Below, in pieces: positions 56,701-63,966 of a stretch of DNA of 64,000 nucleotides (its first letter is position 1; each line of letters starts with the position of its first letter). A program made the position numbers and the translations under genes. The stretch comes from UBA4810 sp002479215 (lineage in GTDB: Bacteria > Desulfobacterota > Syntrophia > Syntrophales > Smithellaceae), in the NCBI GenBank assembly GCA_049514435.1, contig JBEKVB010000001.1, positions 372,001-436,000 on the forward strand, read 5' to 3'. The notes under the pieces were generated by a model that worked only from the letters and a program-made list of their open reading frames with translations, did not search any database and had not been told where the DNA came from.

Positions 56701-57754
56701 CGCTATTGAATTTGCTTTTCGATTCCTTGAAACTAATTCACGTGATCTGCATTTAGCAGTTGGTGAAGGTTATTCTGTTTTAGATGTTGAATCGGAGTGG
56801 TATAGTGAAAGAGATATTACTATTCTCAAAAAGGTCCTTTCATCAAAGGATCAATGGGTTGTTAAAAATGCAGTTAGTGCTTTACGAATCTTGGCAAAAA
56901 GTGATCAACAACGAGCGATTGACCTTCTCAAGTTTGTTGATATTGGAATATCAACAAATGTTGCCGATGATGTGTTGGTCCTCTTCCAATACGATGAAAT
57001 AATACCATACCGGTTGCTCACTGAAAAAGATATTGACCATTTTCTGAAAAAGCTAATGCGTCTGCCAAAACTTGATGGATATTGGATCGACACTTTTCTA
57101 TCTAAAATATCTAAAGATCATGCCATGCGAGTAGCTAAGTTCTTTATGGATCGCGTGGAGTACGCTGCGCAGACTAAGGATTGGCAGTATAGACCATGTA
57201 ATCACGGACCTTATTGTCAAACACCTCTTCTATTCCGAGAATCGCCAGAATTTGGCGCACTTCTTAGGCAAGTGTCACAATGGATGATGTCACACAAAGA
57301 CGATAATCTATTTCAGCATCGTGCAGGTGAACTATTTAATGTCATGTTTAAACCCTATAATGCTGAATTAATAGGTTTTTTTCTCGATTGGATAGAAACA
57401 GCAACACCTGCCGATATATGTGTCATCTCACAAATCCTTCGTGAAGGACATCCTGATTTCATTTTTGAGAACAGACAATTCATCATACGCTTTTTGGATA
57501 AGGCTAATCAATATGGAAAAGATTTGTTAAGGGATGCATCGAGTGCTTTATTTGGATCAACGATTTCTGGAGTTAGATCTGGTACACCTGGGGAACCATT
57601 TCCACAGGATATCCGTATGAAAACTGAGGCTGAAAGTGCATTAAAAGAGATTCCTACTTTTTCACCGGCATATAAACTATACGAAGATCTCAAAAAGCAT
57701 GCTGATTATAACATAAAACGCTCTCTTCGCGAACGAGAGGCTTTTGATGAATAA
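53750..57754 (+). CDS. XRE-HTH / Mrr-type nuclease / STAND-like ATPase, putative anti-phage protein
   Basis: This is a protein of about 1,334-1,341 residues. Residues are counted from the ATG at 53729, but the ATG at 53750 has AAGG at a better distance. Residues about 17-80 form an XRE helix-turn-helix (QSDLARMIKSTQQTVSRWEM). Residues about 100-200 form a Mrr-like PD-(D/E)xK nuclease (GQGHTQDGVDIDAIF and AFQCKR, D137 and Q151-C-K153). A P-loop ATPase follows with Walker A VGTGGCGKS (291-299), Walker B LLVVDDAHD (341-349) and sensor LLLSFRPYG. The last ~850 residues are helical, HEAT/TPR-like. This is the layout of Avs4-type anti-phage STAND proteins with an extra DNA-binding domain. The gene is AT-rich compared with its neighbours and stands alone. 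Defence is inference. Confidence 0.85.
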   Translation: MIKENPYKDFGTLLVKLRKQGGIVQQSDLARMIKSTQQTVSRWEMGISRPRDKQISLLAATLKVDPGKLLAAAGYTANKMVVATFDKPFPLDALNPDSFERFCMDFLSKKYPEAEVHRVGGQGHTQDGVDIDAIFSDKTCYAFQCKRVENFGPDKVDKVVANLKRKAKKKFILLSRVASPKSREAVKKHTGWAIWDKEDISFYIRQLPKDDQKKLVDTSFRGQRLALLGETEPGPWQTPKEFFAPFMNVHAAFSHAWHLVGRTEDTHAIVESLSNHEIDAVLLVGTGGCGKSRVLKYVIESFGHIHKGVTVRFLSPIEEVTNKSLEDLGDGNKLLVVDDAHDRDNLQPLFQHASVPSNKTKLLLSFRPYGLVKIKAQASKFALMWDRVFERRLDQLTLDQATELATQVLKEFNGPESEAKDIARLTIDCPLFTVIGAQVVAKEKIPLEFAKNEDAFRLTLLGKFRDIIAGDIGSKNDADSIKKILNVLALLQPFHPEDESIAAIVEKVEGISTADANRLIRLIADAGILFKRGGKFRLSPDLLADYIIEDSCIGLNRKSTGYAEKVFDAAGDLHIEHVLLNLGKLDWRLANGDPSNSQLLDGIWRKLKPSSEYSDPHIHAIIAVSYYQPTRALDFVQYLISEGKYLRDLPKLIKNVAYNLDHLPRACGYLWELGKSDKRKLNQTPEHAIRILTELCEVEPNKPKEYNKVVVDFGLSLLNQDDSWKYAYSPFDILKGILQTEGNTTESNGRTVYINSFNVNFSFVSDLRCKVIDATIKLLTHQNIKIAIQAAKFLEESIRYSIRGGLRDEWTKEFVQTLNKIEKKIKTDNLEHIVLIAVARSVSWHANYAGEETASVAKNILKSLPDSLDFRTKLAFIDGYGQILERRDFRQSNQKWNKSLNKLTEDLILTYPEGEQLRTFLEQNLLHIEKTGNSSPHILYRLLIQSSLSLAQATVQNALTNQASRTAPFAGMALSKLLNEKHDDAIEFAFRFLETNSRDLHLAVGEGYSVLDVESEWYSERDITILKKVLSSKDQWVVKNAVSALRILAKSDQQRAIDLLKFVDIGISTNVADDVLVLFQYDEIIPYRLLTEKDIDHFLKKLMRLPKLDGYWIDTFLSKISKDHAMRVAKFFMDRVEYAAQTKDWQYRPCNHGPYCQTPLLFRESPEFGALLRQVSQWMMSHKDDNLFQHRAGELFNVMFKPYNAELIGFFLDWIETATPADICVISQILREGHPDFIFENRQFIIRFLDKANQYGKDLLRDASSALFGSTISGVRSGTPGEPFPQDIRMKTEAESALKEIPTFSPAYKLYEDLKKHADYNIKRSLREREAFDE

Positions 57755-57841
57755 TTTGGCTTTATGGGCAGTCTATAATATTAGCGACGGCGCCCTTTTT
57801 TTAAGCCTCCTCACTTGTGCTCTCGCGTCACTTTTATGTGA

Positions 57842-57987
57842 TTATGGTATATACTCGGGATCGAAATTCGCCATGACCGCCTGACGCGTTTTGTCGATAA
57901 GCTCTGAAAGGTATCGGTGGTATAGCCGCTGGTATCGTATTCCCTGCGGTCGTCATAATGCAGGACGACTCTTTTTTTTATTCCCAT
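57842..57987 (-). pseudogene. C-terminal gene remnant with a frameshift
   Basis: From ATG 57987 the frame reads MGIKKRVVLHYDDRREYDTS then GYTTDTFQ. The continuation that looks coding is in another frame: ELIDKTRQAVMANFDPEYIP, ending TAA at 57842-57844. One single-base shift near 57920 joins the two. The end ANFDPEYIP-stop and the following ~50 bases are homologous to the gene end at the right edge of the window (IANFNPAYVP-stop). It directly follows the FAD oxidoreductase gene. The family is unknown to me. Confidence 0.6.
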
Positions 57988-57992
57988 GCCGC

Positions 57993-59537
57993 TTAGCGGA
58001 AAACCGGCGGCAGGAGCTGCAGATAGTCCTTGCCGGTTACGGCACCGGCACACATAAATGCAGAGTGTGCAGCTCCCTCGATGCCGCCTTCGTTGATACG
58101 CTTCCCGTAGGTATCACCGGCAAAATACAATCCTTCAATAGTGGGGCATTTGACGTCCACCCACTCGTCTTCCGGGTGCCTCCAAAGGATGCAGGTATCT
58201 CCAACAGTAAATAACATCCATTCCACCGATTTCCTCCAGCCTTGAAAGGCGGTATCTAGAAACTTCAACATCCGGTCAATCACTATATTTACCTTTTTCT
58301 TATCATGGGCTTCGCTATCCAGGATACTGCTCGCCATACCCATCAGGTGCTTACCTTCAGGCGCGCTTGTAGGCGCGATAGCCGACATAGCCACGATGTC
58401 CAGAGGTACATTACCCCTAAACAACCCTTCGCTCTCGGGAATCAACATGGAGGTATGGTAGAAAGACCTGGGATCAACTTTGAGTTCGCAGAATTCATGC
58501 AGAGGTTTGGTCATGCCGATCTGGGCGGCAACCATTGATGTATGAATTATTTTTTTAGTTAAGTTGACGAAATCCGGCGGCAGTAAATTCTCCGGGATGA
58601 GTTTCAGCAAGACCTTTGGCGGGACAGTGCAGATTACCGTCGGAGATTTTATTTCCACGGTTTTGCCTTCGATTTCAGCTACCACACCAATCGCCTTTCC
58701 ATTTTGAATGATAACTTCTTTAACCACGGCATTGGTGACAACGTCTCCTTCAGCGTCTTTGACCACGGTGGCAAATCCCTCGGTAATAAAACGATGCCCG
58801 GGCGATCCCGCGAAAGCCCAGGAACCATTGGTTATATGCACCCTCGTCTCCTGGACTTGCAGAAATACCTTCAGGTTTTCTCCCGCAGAATTCAGCGCCG
58901 GGTCATTAATGATCGTCTGGAAAGTCCCCATGGCATAGTGGAATTCCTGAGCCAGTTCATTTTTGGTTATCCCTTCCACCCAATCTTTCAAGGTCACATG
59001 ATCGAATTTTTCGGCTTCGGCTATCGTGCGCACCTGAAGCTTGCGTTTATGTACCTTCACCATCTCGGCGTAATCCTCATCGCTCATCCAATCGTATTTC
59101 GATCTTCTGCCCAGAATGTAAGGCTTCCAATTATGGCCATACCAGACAAAGCCTTCATTGGGATAGAAAATCGAAGCCTTGTTAAACAGCGCCAGCGCCT
59201 GACTAACGCGCCCCCGGTTGGTAAACCAGGCACCGCGGCCGCCGGCTTCAAGGACATATCCATCCAGCATTTTCTTTTTTATCATTGTGGACAAATCCGG
59301 TTCCGACCGATCGCTGACCCAAGAATGAGCAGATAGCACCAGCGTCTTGCGAAACTGGTCGGCGTCTGTAATACCTTCACCGCGAAATGATGTAGCCCGT
59401 CCCCCAATCTGCGATGAAGCCTCGAGGATGAGAACCTTCTTATGATCCATCTTTGATAACAGGGCTCCGACAGCTGAACCGGCTATCCCGCAACCAATAA
59501 CAATAATATCGTAGTTACTCGAAATTTTTGAAGTCAT
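57993..59537 (-). CDS. FAD-dependent oxidoreductase, phytoene-dehydrogenase-like
   Basis: This 514-residue flavoprotein starts with the dinucleotide-binding motif IIVIGCGIAGSAVGALLSKM and LILEASSQIGGRATSFRGEG, as in the phytoene desaturase/amine oxidase group. It ends with CPTIEGLYFAGDTYGKRINE, the second FAD contact. The middle part (KDWVEGITKNELAQEFHYAM) is family-specific. The substrate is unknown. It may be an isoprenoid or a CoA-linked intermediate. An ATG start has TTGGAGGAAAG upstream. A gene remnant follows 5 bases after the stop. Confidence 0.85.
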   Translation of the reverse strand: MTSKISSNYDIIVIGCGIAGSAVGALLSKMDHKKVLILEASSQIGGRATSFRGEGITDADQFRKTLVLSAHSWVSDRSEPDLSTMIKKKMLDGYVLEAGGRGAWFTNRGRVSQALALFNKASIFYPNEGFVWYGHNWKPYILGRRSKYDWMSDEDYAEMVKVHKRKLQVRTIAEAEKFDHVTLKDWVEGITKNELAQEFHYAMGTFQTIINDPALNSAGENLKVFLQVQETRVHITNGSWAFAGSPGHRFITEGFATVVKDAEGDVVTNAVVKEVIIQNGKAIGVVAEIEGKTVEIKSPTVICTVPPKVLLKLIPENLLPPDFVNLTKKIIHTSMVAAQIGMTKPLHEFCELKVDPRSFYHTSMLIPESEGLFRGNVPLDIVAMSAIAPTSAPEGKHLMGMASSILDSEAHDKKKVNIVIDRMLKFLDTAFQGWRKSVEWMLFTVGDTCILWRHPEDEWVDVKCPTIEGLYFAGDTYGKRINEGGIEGAAHSAFMCAGAVTGKDYLQLLPPVFR

Positions 59538-59627
59538 CTTTCCTCCAATTTTTTTGTCCGGCCTTTTGGCGACATTCGTTCTTATGAGAGAATATTGGGA
59601 GATATTAGGCTAGCATCTCTCGTTTTC

Positions 59628-60548
59628 CTAGTAAAAAATTGCCCGTGATTTGAATTCTTCCAGATTGTTGAGAGTGTTTTCGCAATCCTGTTTTCTTTGT
59701 CCAATTCGGGCCTGCTTGGCGATGGTTTCTTCGGAACGGCGTTGTTTGCCGACGACGTTTTCATTCCAGTCATTGATCAATTGACTGGCATCTCGACATA
59801 CCTCATTCGTTTTTTTCCGGAGAGAATCAAATCGTTTAATCTCGCCCGGATTATCAAATTCAATGCCTTTGAAATAGGCGGAAGCATTGTTCATCCCTGG
59901 TTTGATGACGACGCCCGCTGTTGTCTCGATGGCTACCTTCTCTGTTGGACTCAGTTTGGCAACCACCCAGGCGTGATTGCTTTCCCTCGCAAGTTGCCGG
60001 TAGTTCCAGGCGGTGATGTTTTCCTTGATATTCCCTCCCATGATCTTCGCCTCGATGCCGTACGTTCTCAGTTGGTTCCAGACGTCGATGGCCATGTCCA
60101 GACAGACGAAGTCCCCCGCCAGAGTATAGGAGTGGCTTTTATGAAACTCGGCGGCAATTCGTGCCACGATCTGCATTTTGTCCGGGACCTGTAGTATCGG
60201 CGGGGCGGCTTGGGATGTCGGGGATGCGGGCGCAGCGATTACTTGGGCAGGGGGAGGACTGGAGCTGGGCGGCACCATAGCTGGAGAGACGGCCGTCGCC
60301 GGCGGCGGTGTCTTGTCGGCCGGAGCAAGGAAATAGATGGCGGTAAAAGCAGCCACAATTCCCAGAAGAATGAAAACGGGTACGAGGTATTTACCGATGG
60401 GGGCGGGTGGGGTGCTTTCCTGGTGCTCGGCCAAGGGGGACGGGATTTTTTTCCCGCAGACAGGGCATTTGAAATGACCTTTTTTCAACGTATGCACAAT
60501 ATCATCTAGGTCATACTCCATATGGCAATGTGGACACTCGATATTCAT
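59628..60548 (-). CDS. Zinc-ribbon, membrane-anchored, transglutaminase-like protein
   Basis: This 306-residue protein starts with a zinc ribbon (Cys5, Cys8, Cys28, Cys31). One membrane helix follows at about residues 54-74 (LVPVFILLGIVAAFTAIYFL), then a Pro/Ala-rich linker (78-118). The outer domain has FVCLDMAIDVWNQLRTYGIE (Cys149), SNHAWVVAKL (His192) and VAIETTAG (Glu208). This is the Cys-His-acid order and spacing of transglutaminase-like cysteine proteases. The C-terminus is a charged helix. A peptide-cleaving or cross-linking role outside the membrane is inferred, not known. It has its own promoter with the conserved block. Confidence 0.75.
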   Translation of the reverse strand: MNIECPHCHMEYDLDDIVHTLKKGHFKCPVCGKKIPSPLAEHQESTPPAPIGKYLVPVFILLGIVAAFTAIYFLAPADKTPPPATAVSPAMVPPSSSPPPAQVIAAPASPTSQAAPPILQVPDKMQIVARIAAEFHKSHSYTLAGDFVCLDMAIDVWNQLRTYGIEAKIMGGNIKENITAWNYRQLARESNHAWVVAKLSPTEKVAIETTAGVVIKPGMNNASAYFKGIEFDNPGEIKRFDSLRKKTNEVCRDASQLINDWNENVVGKQRRSEETIAKQARIGQRKQDCENTLNNLEEFKSRAIFY

Positions 60549-60648
60549 GCCGTCTTCCTTGTCTCTAATGCCCCTTATCCCTGGCGAACCACCGTTGCAG
60601 AAGCATACTGCTGCACATTTTGATAAGACATTACTTCTTCATGGGTAC

Positions 60649-60720
60649 ATTGTGAAACTGTCAGTCTTGTTTGTCAATTAAATAGTGACCACAAAATGTG
60701 AGGTGTGGTGTCGATGAAGG
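60649..60720 (-). promoter_or_regulatory. Conserved block + promoter, copy 2 (zinc-ribbon gene)
   Basis: TTGACA (60677-60672) and CACAAT (60654-60649) on the minus strand are 17 bases apart. The 38 bases upstream read GACACCACACC, TCACATTTTGTGGTCA and TATTT and align with the other copies. The TCACA/TGTGG dyad is clearest here. Confidence 0.7.
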
Positions 60721-60780
60721 AGAAAGGGATGTGTCGGGACATCCGTCCTTATGAGAAATGTTCACCTGAAAGGGGTAAAC

Positions 60781-60810
60781 AAATAGGCAGGTTGTTACAC
60801 CCGCCTATTT
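60781..60810 (-). terminator. Hairpin after the SWIB gene
   Basis: AAATAGGCGGGT and ACCTGCCTATTT form a 12-bp stem with one wobble pair and a 5-6 base loop, 26 bases past the SWIB stop. The T-tract is short (TTTGTTT), so strength is uncertain. Confidence 0.55.
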
Positions 60811-60835
60811 TGAAAAAACAAATATATATATTTAG

Positions 60836-61162
60836 CTATTCGATATTGGCGCTAATAACGGATGCCATTTGCATCATATCGATAGTCTGGCCTTCTTGTA
60901 ACTTTGTAAAATCCGTTACTTTGCCAGTCTTGCTCTTGATTTTGGTGTTGTTGAATATTTTAATTAATTTAGCATCAGCCACAATATTCTTGCCGGCGTT
61001 TTCCGGCTTACCATTGACTGTTTTGGTTTGTAGTTTGTTTTTCTTGATATAATCCCACAACTTTTTGGTTATCTCTGTGCGCGGAAGTGAGTTGGCGCCT
61101 AGTAATGCCGCCAAGTCCGCTTTCAATTTTACCGGTTTATCCAATCCTTTTGCTTCTGCCAT
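60836..61162 (-). CDS. SWIB/MDM2 domain protein
   Basis: This 108-residue protein matches the SWIB domain: KADLAALLGANSLPRTEITK, KLWDYIKKNKLQ, ADAKLIKIFNNTKI and TDFTKLQEGQTID. SWIB domains are best known from eukaryotic chromatin remodellers and from chlamydial chromatin-like proteins, and small stand-alone forms occur in various bacteria. The N-terminus is lysine-rich. The role here is unknown; a DNA- or topoisomerase-associated role is only an analogy. It has its own promoter with the conserved block. Confidence 0.88.
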   Translation of the reverse strand: MAEAKGLDKPVKLKADLAALLGANSLPRTEITKKLWDYIKKNKLQTKTVNGKPENAGKNIVADAKLIKIFNNTKIKSKTGKVTDFTKLQEGQTIDMMQMASVISANIE

Positions 61163-61223
61163 GGCTTATGCCTCCATTCTTTAAATTGTTTTAGTATTTT
61201 TTAAATCAGATATTGCGGGGGGG

Positions 61224-61291
61224 AGTATAAGAACTTTCCGTTTTGTATGTCAAGGAAATATTGACCGCAAAATATGTGGTCTGGTGTCGAT
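61224..61291 (-). promoter_or_regulatory. Conserved block + promoter, copy 3 (SWIB gene)
   Basis: TTGACA (61253-61248) and TATACT (61229-61224) on the minus strand are 18 bases apart. Upstream, GACACCAGACC, ACATATTTTGCGGTCA and ATATTTCC match the consensus block. Confidence 0.75.
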
Positions 61292-61316
61292 GTTTTTCGT
61301 CGGATTTGGATTGTGT

Positions 61317-61344
61317 TTATTCGTGAAACTCCAATCCCGAAAAC
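61317..61344. repeat. Fragment of the dispersed 140-bp repeat, copy C
   Basis: TTTATTCGTGAAACTCCAAT (plus) followed by CCCGAAAACG matches the first 28 bases of copies A, B1 and B2. It lies 20 bases past the stop of the permease gene. The rest of the unit is absent. Confidence 0.6.
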
Positions 61345-61363
61345 GAAGTCTTTATTGCCCGGA

Positions 61364-62824
61364 TCACTCTTCCGGCGATAAAATCCTCAACCTGCTGTGT
61401 TTCCGGCTGTAGAAGAAGTAAATGACGATACCTGCCGCCATCCAGACAAAGAGACGTATCCAGGTGTCCACCGGTAAAAACGCCATCTGGAGCATGGTCA
61501 CGAGGGCGCCGGCTATGGGGACGAACGGAACCCAGGGCGTGCGGAACACGCGCGGGATTTCCGGGTGGCGGTAGCGCAGCACGAGCACGCCGATGCACAC
61601 AATAACAAATGCCAACAGCGTGCCTATAGAAACCAGTTCACCGAGGATATTGATGGGGAAGAGGCCTGAAACAATTACCGCGGTACACCCGGTGAGAATC
61701 GTCGGTATGTACGGCGTCTTGAAACGCGGATGCACGCGGGCAAACCCTGCGGGCAGTAAACCATCGCGCGCCATCGAAAAAAAAACGCGCGGCTGGGCCA
61801 TGAGCAGCACGAGCACCACGGAACTCAGGCCGGCAATGGCGCCGATCTTGATGAATGGTCGGAGCCACGCAATGCCCGGGCCTGCGGCATTGACTGCAAC
61901 TGCAACGGGATCCGGGACTGCCAGGCTCGTATACTTCATGATGCCGGTAAGCACCCCAGTCATGAGGATAAAAATGATAGTGCAGATAGCAAGCGAACCC
62001 AAAATGCCGATCGGCATGTCGCGCTGAGGGTTGCGCGCTTCCTGCGCCGCGGTTGAAACCGCGTCAAAACCGATGTAGGCGAAAAAGATCACGCCTGCGC
62101 CGCGCACCACGCCGCTCCAGCCGAATGACCCGAATTGACCGGTATTGTCGGGTAGAAAGGACGACCAGTTGGCAAGCTTGATGAAAAACAGGCCTACGCC
62201 GATAAAGAGAACAATAACGATCAGCTTGATAACCACGATGCCATTGTTAAACCTTGCCGATTCGCGGATACCGATGACCAGTAGTGTGGTCATGAGTCCG
62301 ACGATAAAAATGGCCGGACAATTCAGGATTGCGCCGGTTGCGTGCCAGCCGCCCGTGACGGAATAGGACAGCGGCGCCTGGCTGAAAACCGCCGGGATGT
62401 TGATATTAAAATCCCTGAGAAAACTGACCACATATCCTGACCAACCAACCGCGACCGTTGATGCGCCGAAAAGGTATTCGAGCACAAGGTCCCAGCCGAT
62501 GATCCACGCCAGAAATTCTCCCAGTGTCGCATAGGCATAGGTATAGGCGCTGCCCGAGATCGGGATCATTGATGCGAACTCTGCGTAGCAGAGGCCTGCC
62601 AGCGCGCACCCGATTGCCGAAAGGACAAACGAAAGCACGATTGCCGGGCCGGCGTAATTTGCGGCAGCCTGGCCTGATAACACAAAAATTCCTGCGCCGA
62701 TAATAACGCCTATCCCAAGGCTTATGAGTCCCCAGGGTCCGAGGACCCGTTTCAGTTTATGGTGCTCAACCTCAGGCTCCTGCATGATAAGCCGCAGTGG
62801 TTTTCGCGCAAATAAACCTTTCAT
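61364..62824 (-). CDS. APC-family amino acid permease
   Basis: This is a 486-residue protein with 12 or more membrane helices. It opens with GLISLGIGVIIGAGIFVLSG, the conserved APC TM1 unwound region, and has FVLSAIGCALAGLCYAEFAS and IPISGSAYTYAYATLGEFLA. The later FFAYIGFDAVSTAAQEARNP and RVFFSMARDGLLP motifs are those of the cationic amino acid transporter group (YfnA-like). The substrate is not determined. It has its own promoter with the conserved block, and a fragment of the dispersed repeat sits after its stop. Confidence 0.9.
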   Translation of the reverse strand: MKGLFARKPLRLIMQEPEVEHHKLKRVLGPWGLISLGIGVIIGAGIFVLSGQAAANYAGPAIVLSFVLSAIGCALAGLCYAEFASMIPISGSAYTYAYATLGEFLAWIIGWDLVLEYLFGASTVAVGWSGYVVSFLRDFNINIPAVFSQAPLSYSVTGGWHATGAILNCPAIFIVGLMTTLLVIGIRESARFNNGIVVIKLIVIVLFIGVGLFFIKLANWSSFLPDNTGQFGSFGWSGVVRGAGVIFFAYIGFDAVSTAAQEARNPQRDMPIGILGSLAICTIIFILMTGVLTGIMKYTSLAVPDPVAVAVNAAGPGIAWLRPFIKIGAIAGLSSVVLVLLMAQPRVFFSMARDGLLPAGFARVHPRFKTPYIPTILTGCTAVIVSGLFPINILGELVSIGTLLAFVIVCIGVLVLRYRHPEIPRVFRTPWVPFVPIAGALVTMLQMAFLPVDTWIRLFVWMAAGIVIYFFYSRKHSRLRILSPEE

Positions 62825-62871
62825 AGTTCAATCCTTGCCGGATTGATAAGACATTGCTTTTTCATGGTTGA

Positions 62872-62936
62872 TCTATAAAAAACTCAGTTTTGTATGTCAA
62901 GAAAATCTTGGCCAAAAAATATGTGGCGGTATCAAT
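62872..62936 (-). promoter_or_regulatory. Conserved block + promoter, copy 4 (permease gene)
   Basis: TTGACA (62900-62895) and TATAGA (62877-62872) on the minus strand are 17 bases apart. Upstream lie GATACCGCC, ACATATTTTTTGGCCA and GATTTTC. The similarity to copy 5 continues a further 45 bases (GGAATGTAACGGG, then TTTTTTAATTTGTAAC on the plus strand, up to 62985). Confidence 0.75.
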
Positions 62937-62981
62937 GAGGAGAAAGGGAATGTAACGGGCCATGTTTTTTAATTTGTAACG

Positions 62982-63716
62982 TCAGCCCTTCCCGTTGTTA
63001 AAAAGATGCCGAGCAATGAGGCGTGTCCCCAATCCGATAAATAGCGCGAGAATAATAACCAAATAGTCACGCCGCCGAATGGCATTAATCTCTTGTACGC
63101 GCTCGGTCAGCAATTGTCCTTCTTCGCTTTCCATGGCATTTAAGGTGGCGCGTATTTCATCCATCGTCAGTTTCCCATAGGCTAGGTGTTTATATACTTC
63201 TGTATCGAAAGTCATCCCCTTAGCAAAAAAACTAATGGTGTTCGCTGTGGTGACGTACTGCTGTTGCCAAGTGAGGTCTGCCATTTGCCGGTCAATCAGG
63301 AGTTGTATTTGGTTCAGTAGGAGCCGCTTATTAAGCCGCGGACCATAGCTAGGCTCTGCTTCAGCTAAAGCGCGTAAGTCTGACATTGCCGAGGGGAGTT
63401 TTTGCAACGCAGTAGTATAGGGCTGTAGAAACTCATCGCGCTTGGTTAAAAGATAGCCGCGCATACCGGTTTCAGCATTGACCATCGAGATGACAACTTC
63501 ATTCAAGCCCCTAACCATCTGAAAGTGACGTTGAATATCGGCTTGAATATTGGCACGCTGATGATTGCCGAAAATGGCTAAAGCAGCAGAGATTGTGATT
63601 GCCAGTAGCGGAAGTATTACCAGTATTTTCCCCTGCACACGCAACGGAATACGCCGCCATAGGCGCGTCACTGGCTGACTGATACGCTTACCTATACTCA
63701 TAATTGTTTGTATCAT
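62982..63716 (-). CDS. CHASE3-type membrane sensor without output domain
   Basis: This 244-residue protein has a first membrane helix at about residues 30-48 (ILVILPLLAITISAALAIFG). An outer four-helix domain follows with RGLNEVVISMVNAETGMRGYL, LLTKRDEFLQPY and the ALAEAEPSYG region, the signature of CHASE3 sensors. A second helix (YLVIILALFIGLGTRLIA, about 218-235) ends the protein. CHASE3 proteins normally continue into HAMP, kinase or cyclase domains. Here the frame stops seven residues after the second helix, so it may be truncated or act with a separate partner. Confidence 0.8.
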   Translation of the reverse strand: MIQTIMSIGKRISQPVTRLWRRIPLRVQGKILVILPLLAITISAALAIFGNHQRANIQADIQRHFQMVRGLNEVVISMVNAETGMRGYLLTKRDEFLQPYTTALQKLPSAMSDLRALAEAEPSYGPRLNKRLLLNQIQLLIDRQMADLTWQQQYVTTANTISFFAKGMTFDTEVYKHLAYGKLTMDEIRATLNAMESEEGQLLTERVQEINAIRRRDYLVIILALFIGLGTRLIARHLFNNGKG

Positions 63717-63742
63717 TGCTTCGCCTGACCTGCCCCCGATAT

Positions 63743-63809
63743 GTCTACCACATGTTTCTGAGGCCGGTCAAGGCTGTGCCGGCCGCAAAATGTAAGGTGC
63801 GGTGTCGCT
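63743..63809 (-). promoter_or_regulatory. Conserved block + promoter, copy 5 (CHASE3 gene)
   Basis: TTGACC (63771-63766) on the minus strand, with weak -10 choices GTAGAC or TAGACA 17-18 bases away, is preceded by GACACCGCACCT, ACATTTTGCGGCC. The block and a further 45 bases agree with copy 4. Confidence 0.55.
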
Positions 63810-63858
63810 GATGGAAAGAGGGAATGTAACGGGTCAGGTTTTTTAATTTGTAACTTCA

Positions 63859-63897
63859 GCTCCGGCGTTCCCAGGCATGCCCAGCATGCGCCGGAGC
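63859..63897. other. GC-rich hairpin near the right edge
   Basis: GCTCCGGCG (63859-63867) and CGCCGGAGC (63889-63897) form a 9-bp stem with a 21-base loop that contains a second small palindrome (GGCATGCC). There is no T-tract, so it may be a REP-like element. Confidence 0.5.
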
Positions 63898-63966
63898 GAC
63901 CTGCCGGGGTTCCCTGCCTGACTAACGCCTCGCGTCACCTCGTGTGACCTTTAAGTTATTAGGTGA

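Noticed and set aside
57811..57987. 58-codon frame after the FAD oxidoreductase as an intact small gene
   Set aside because: Its second half is not protein-like, while the other frame matches the gene end at the window edge. A frameshifted remnant explains it better.
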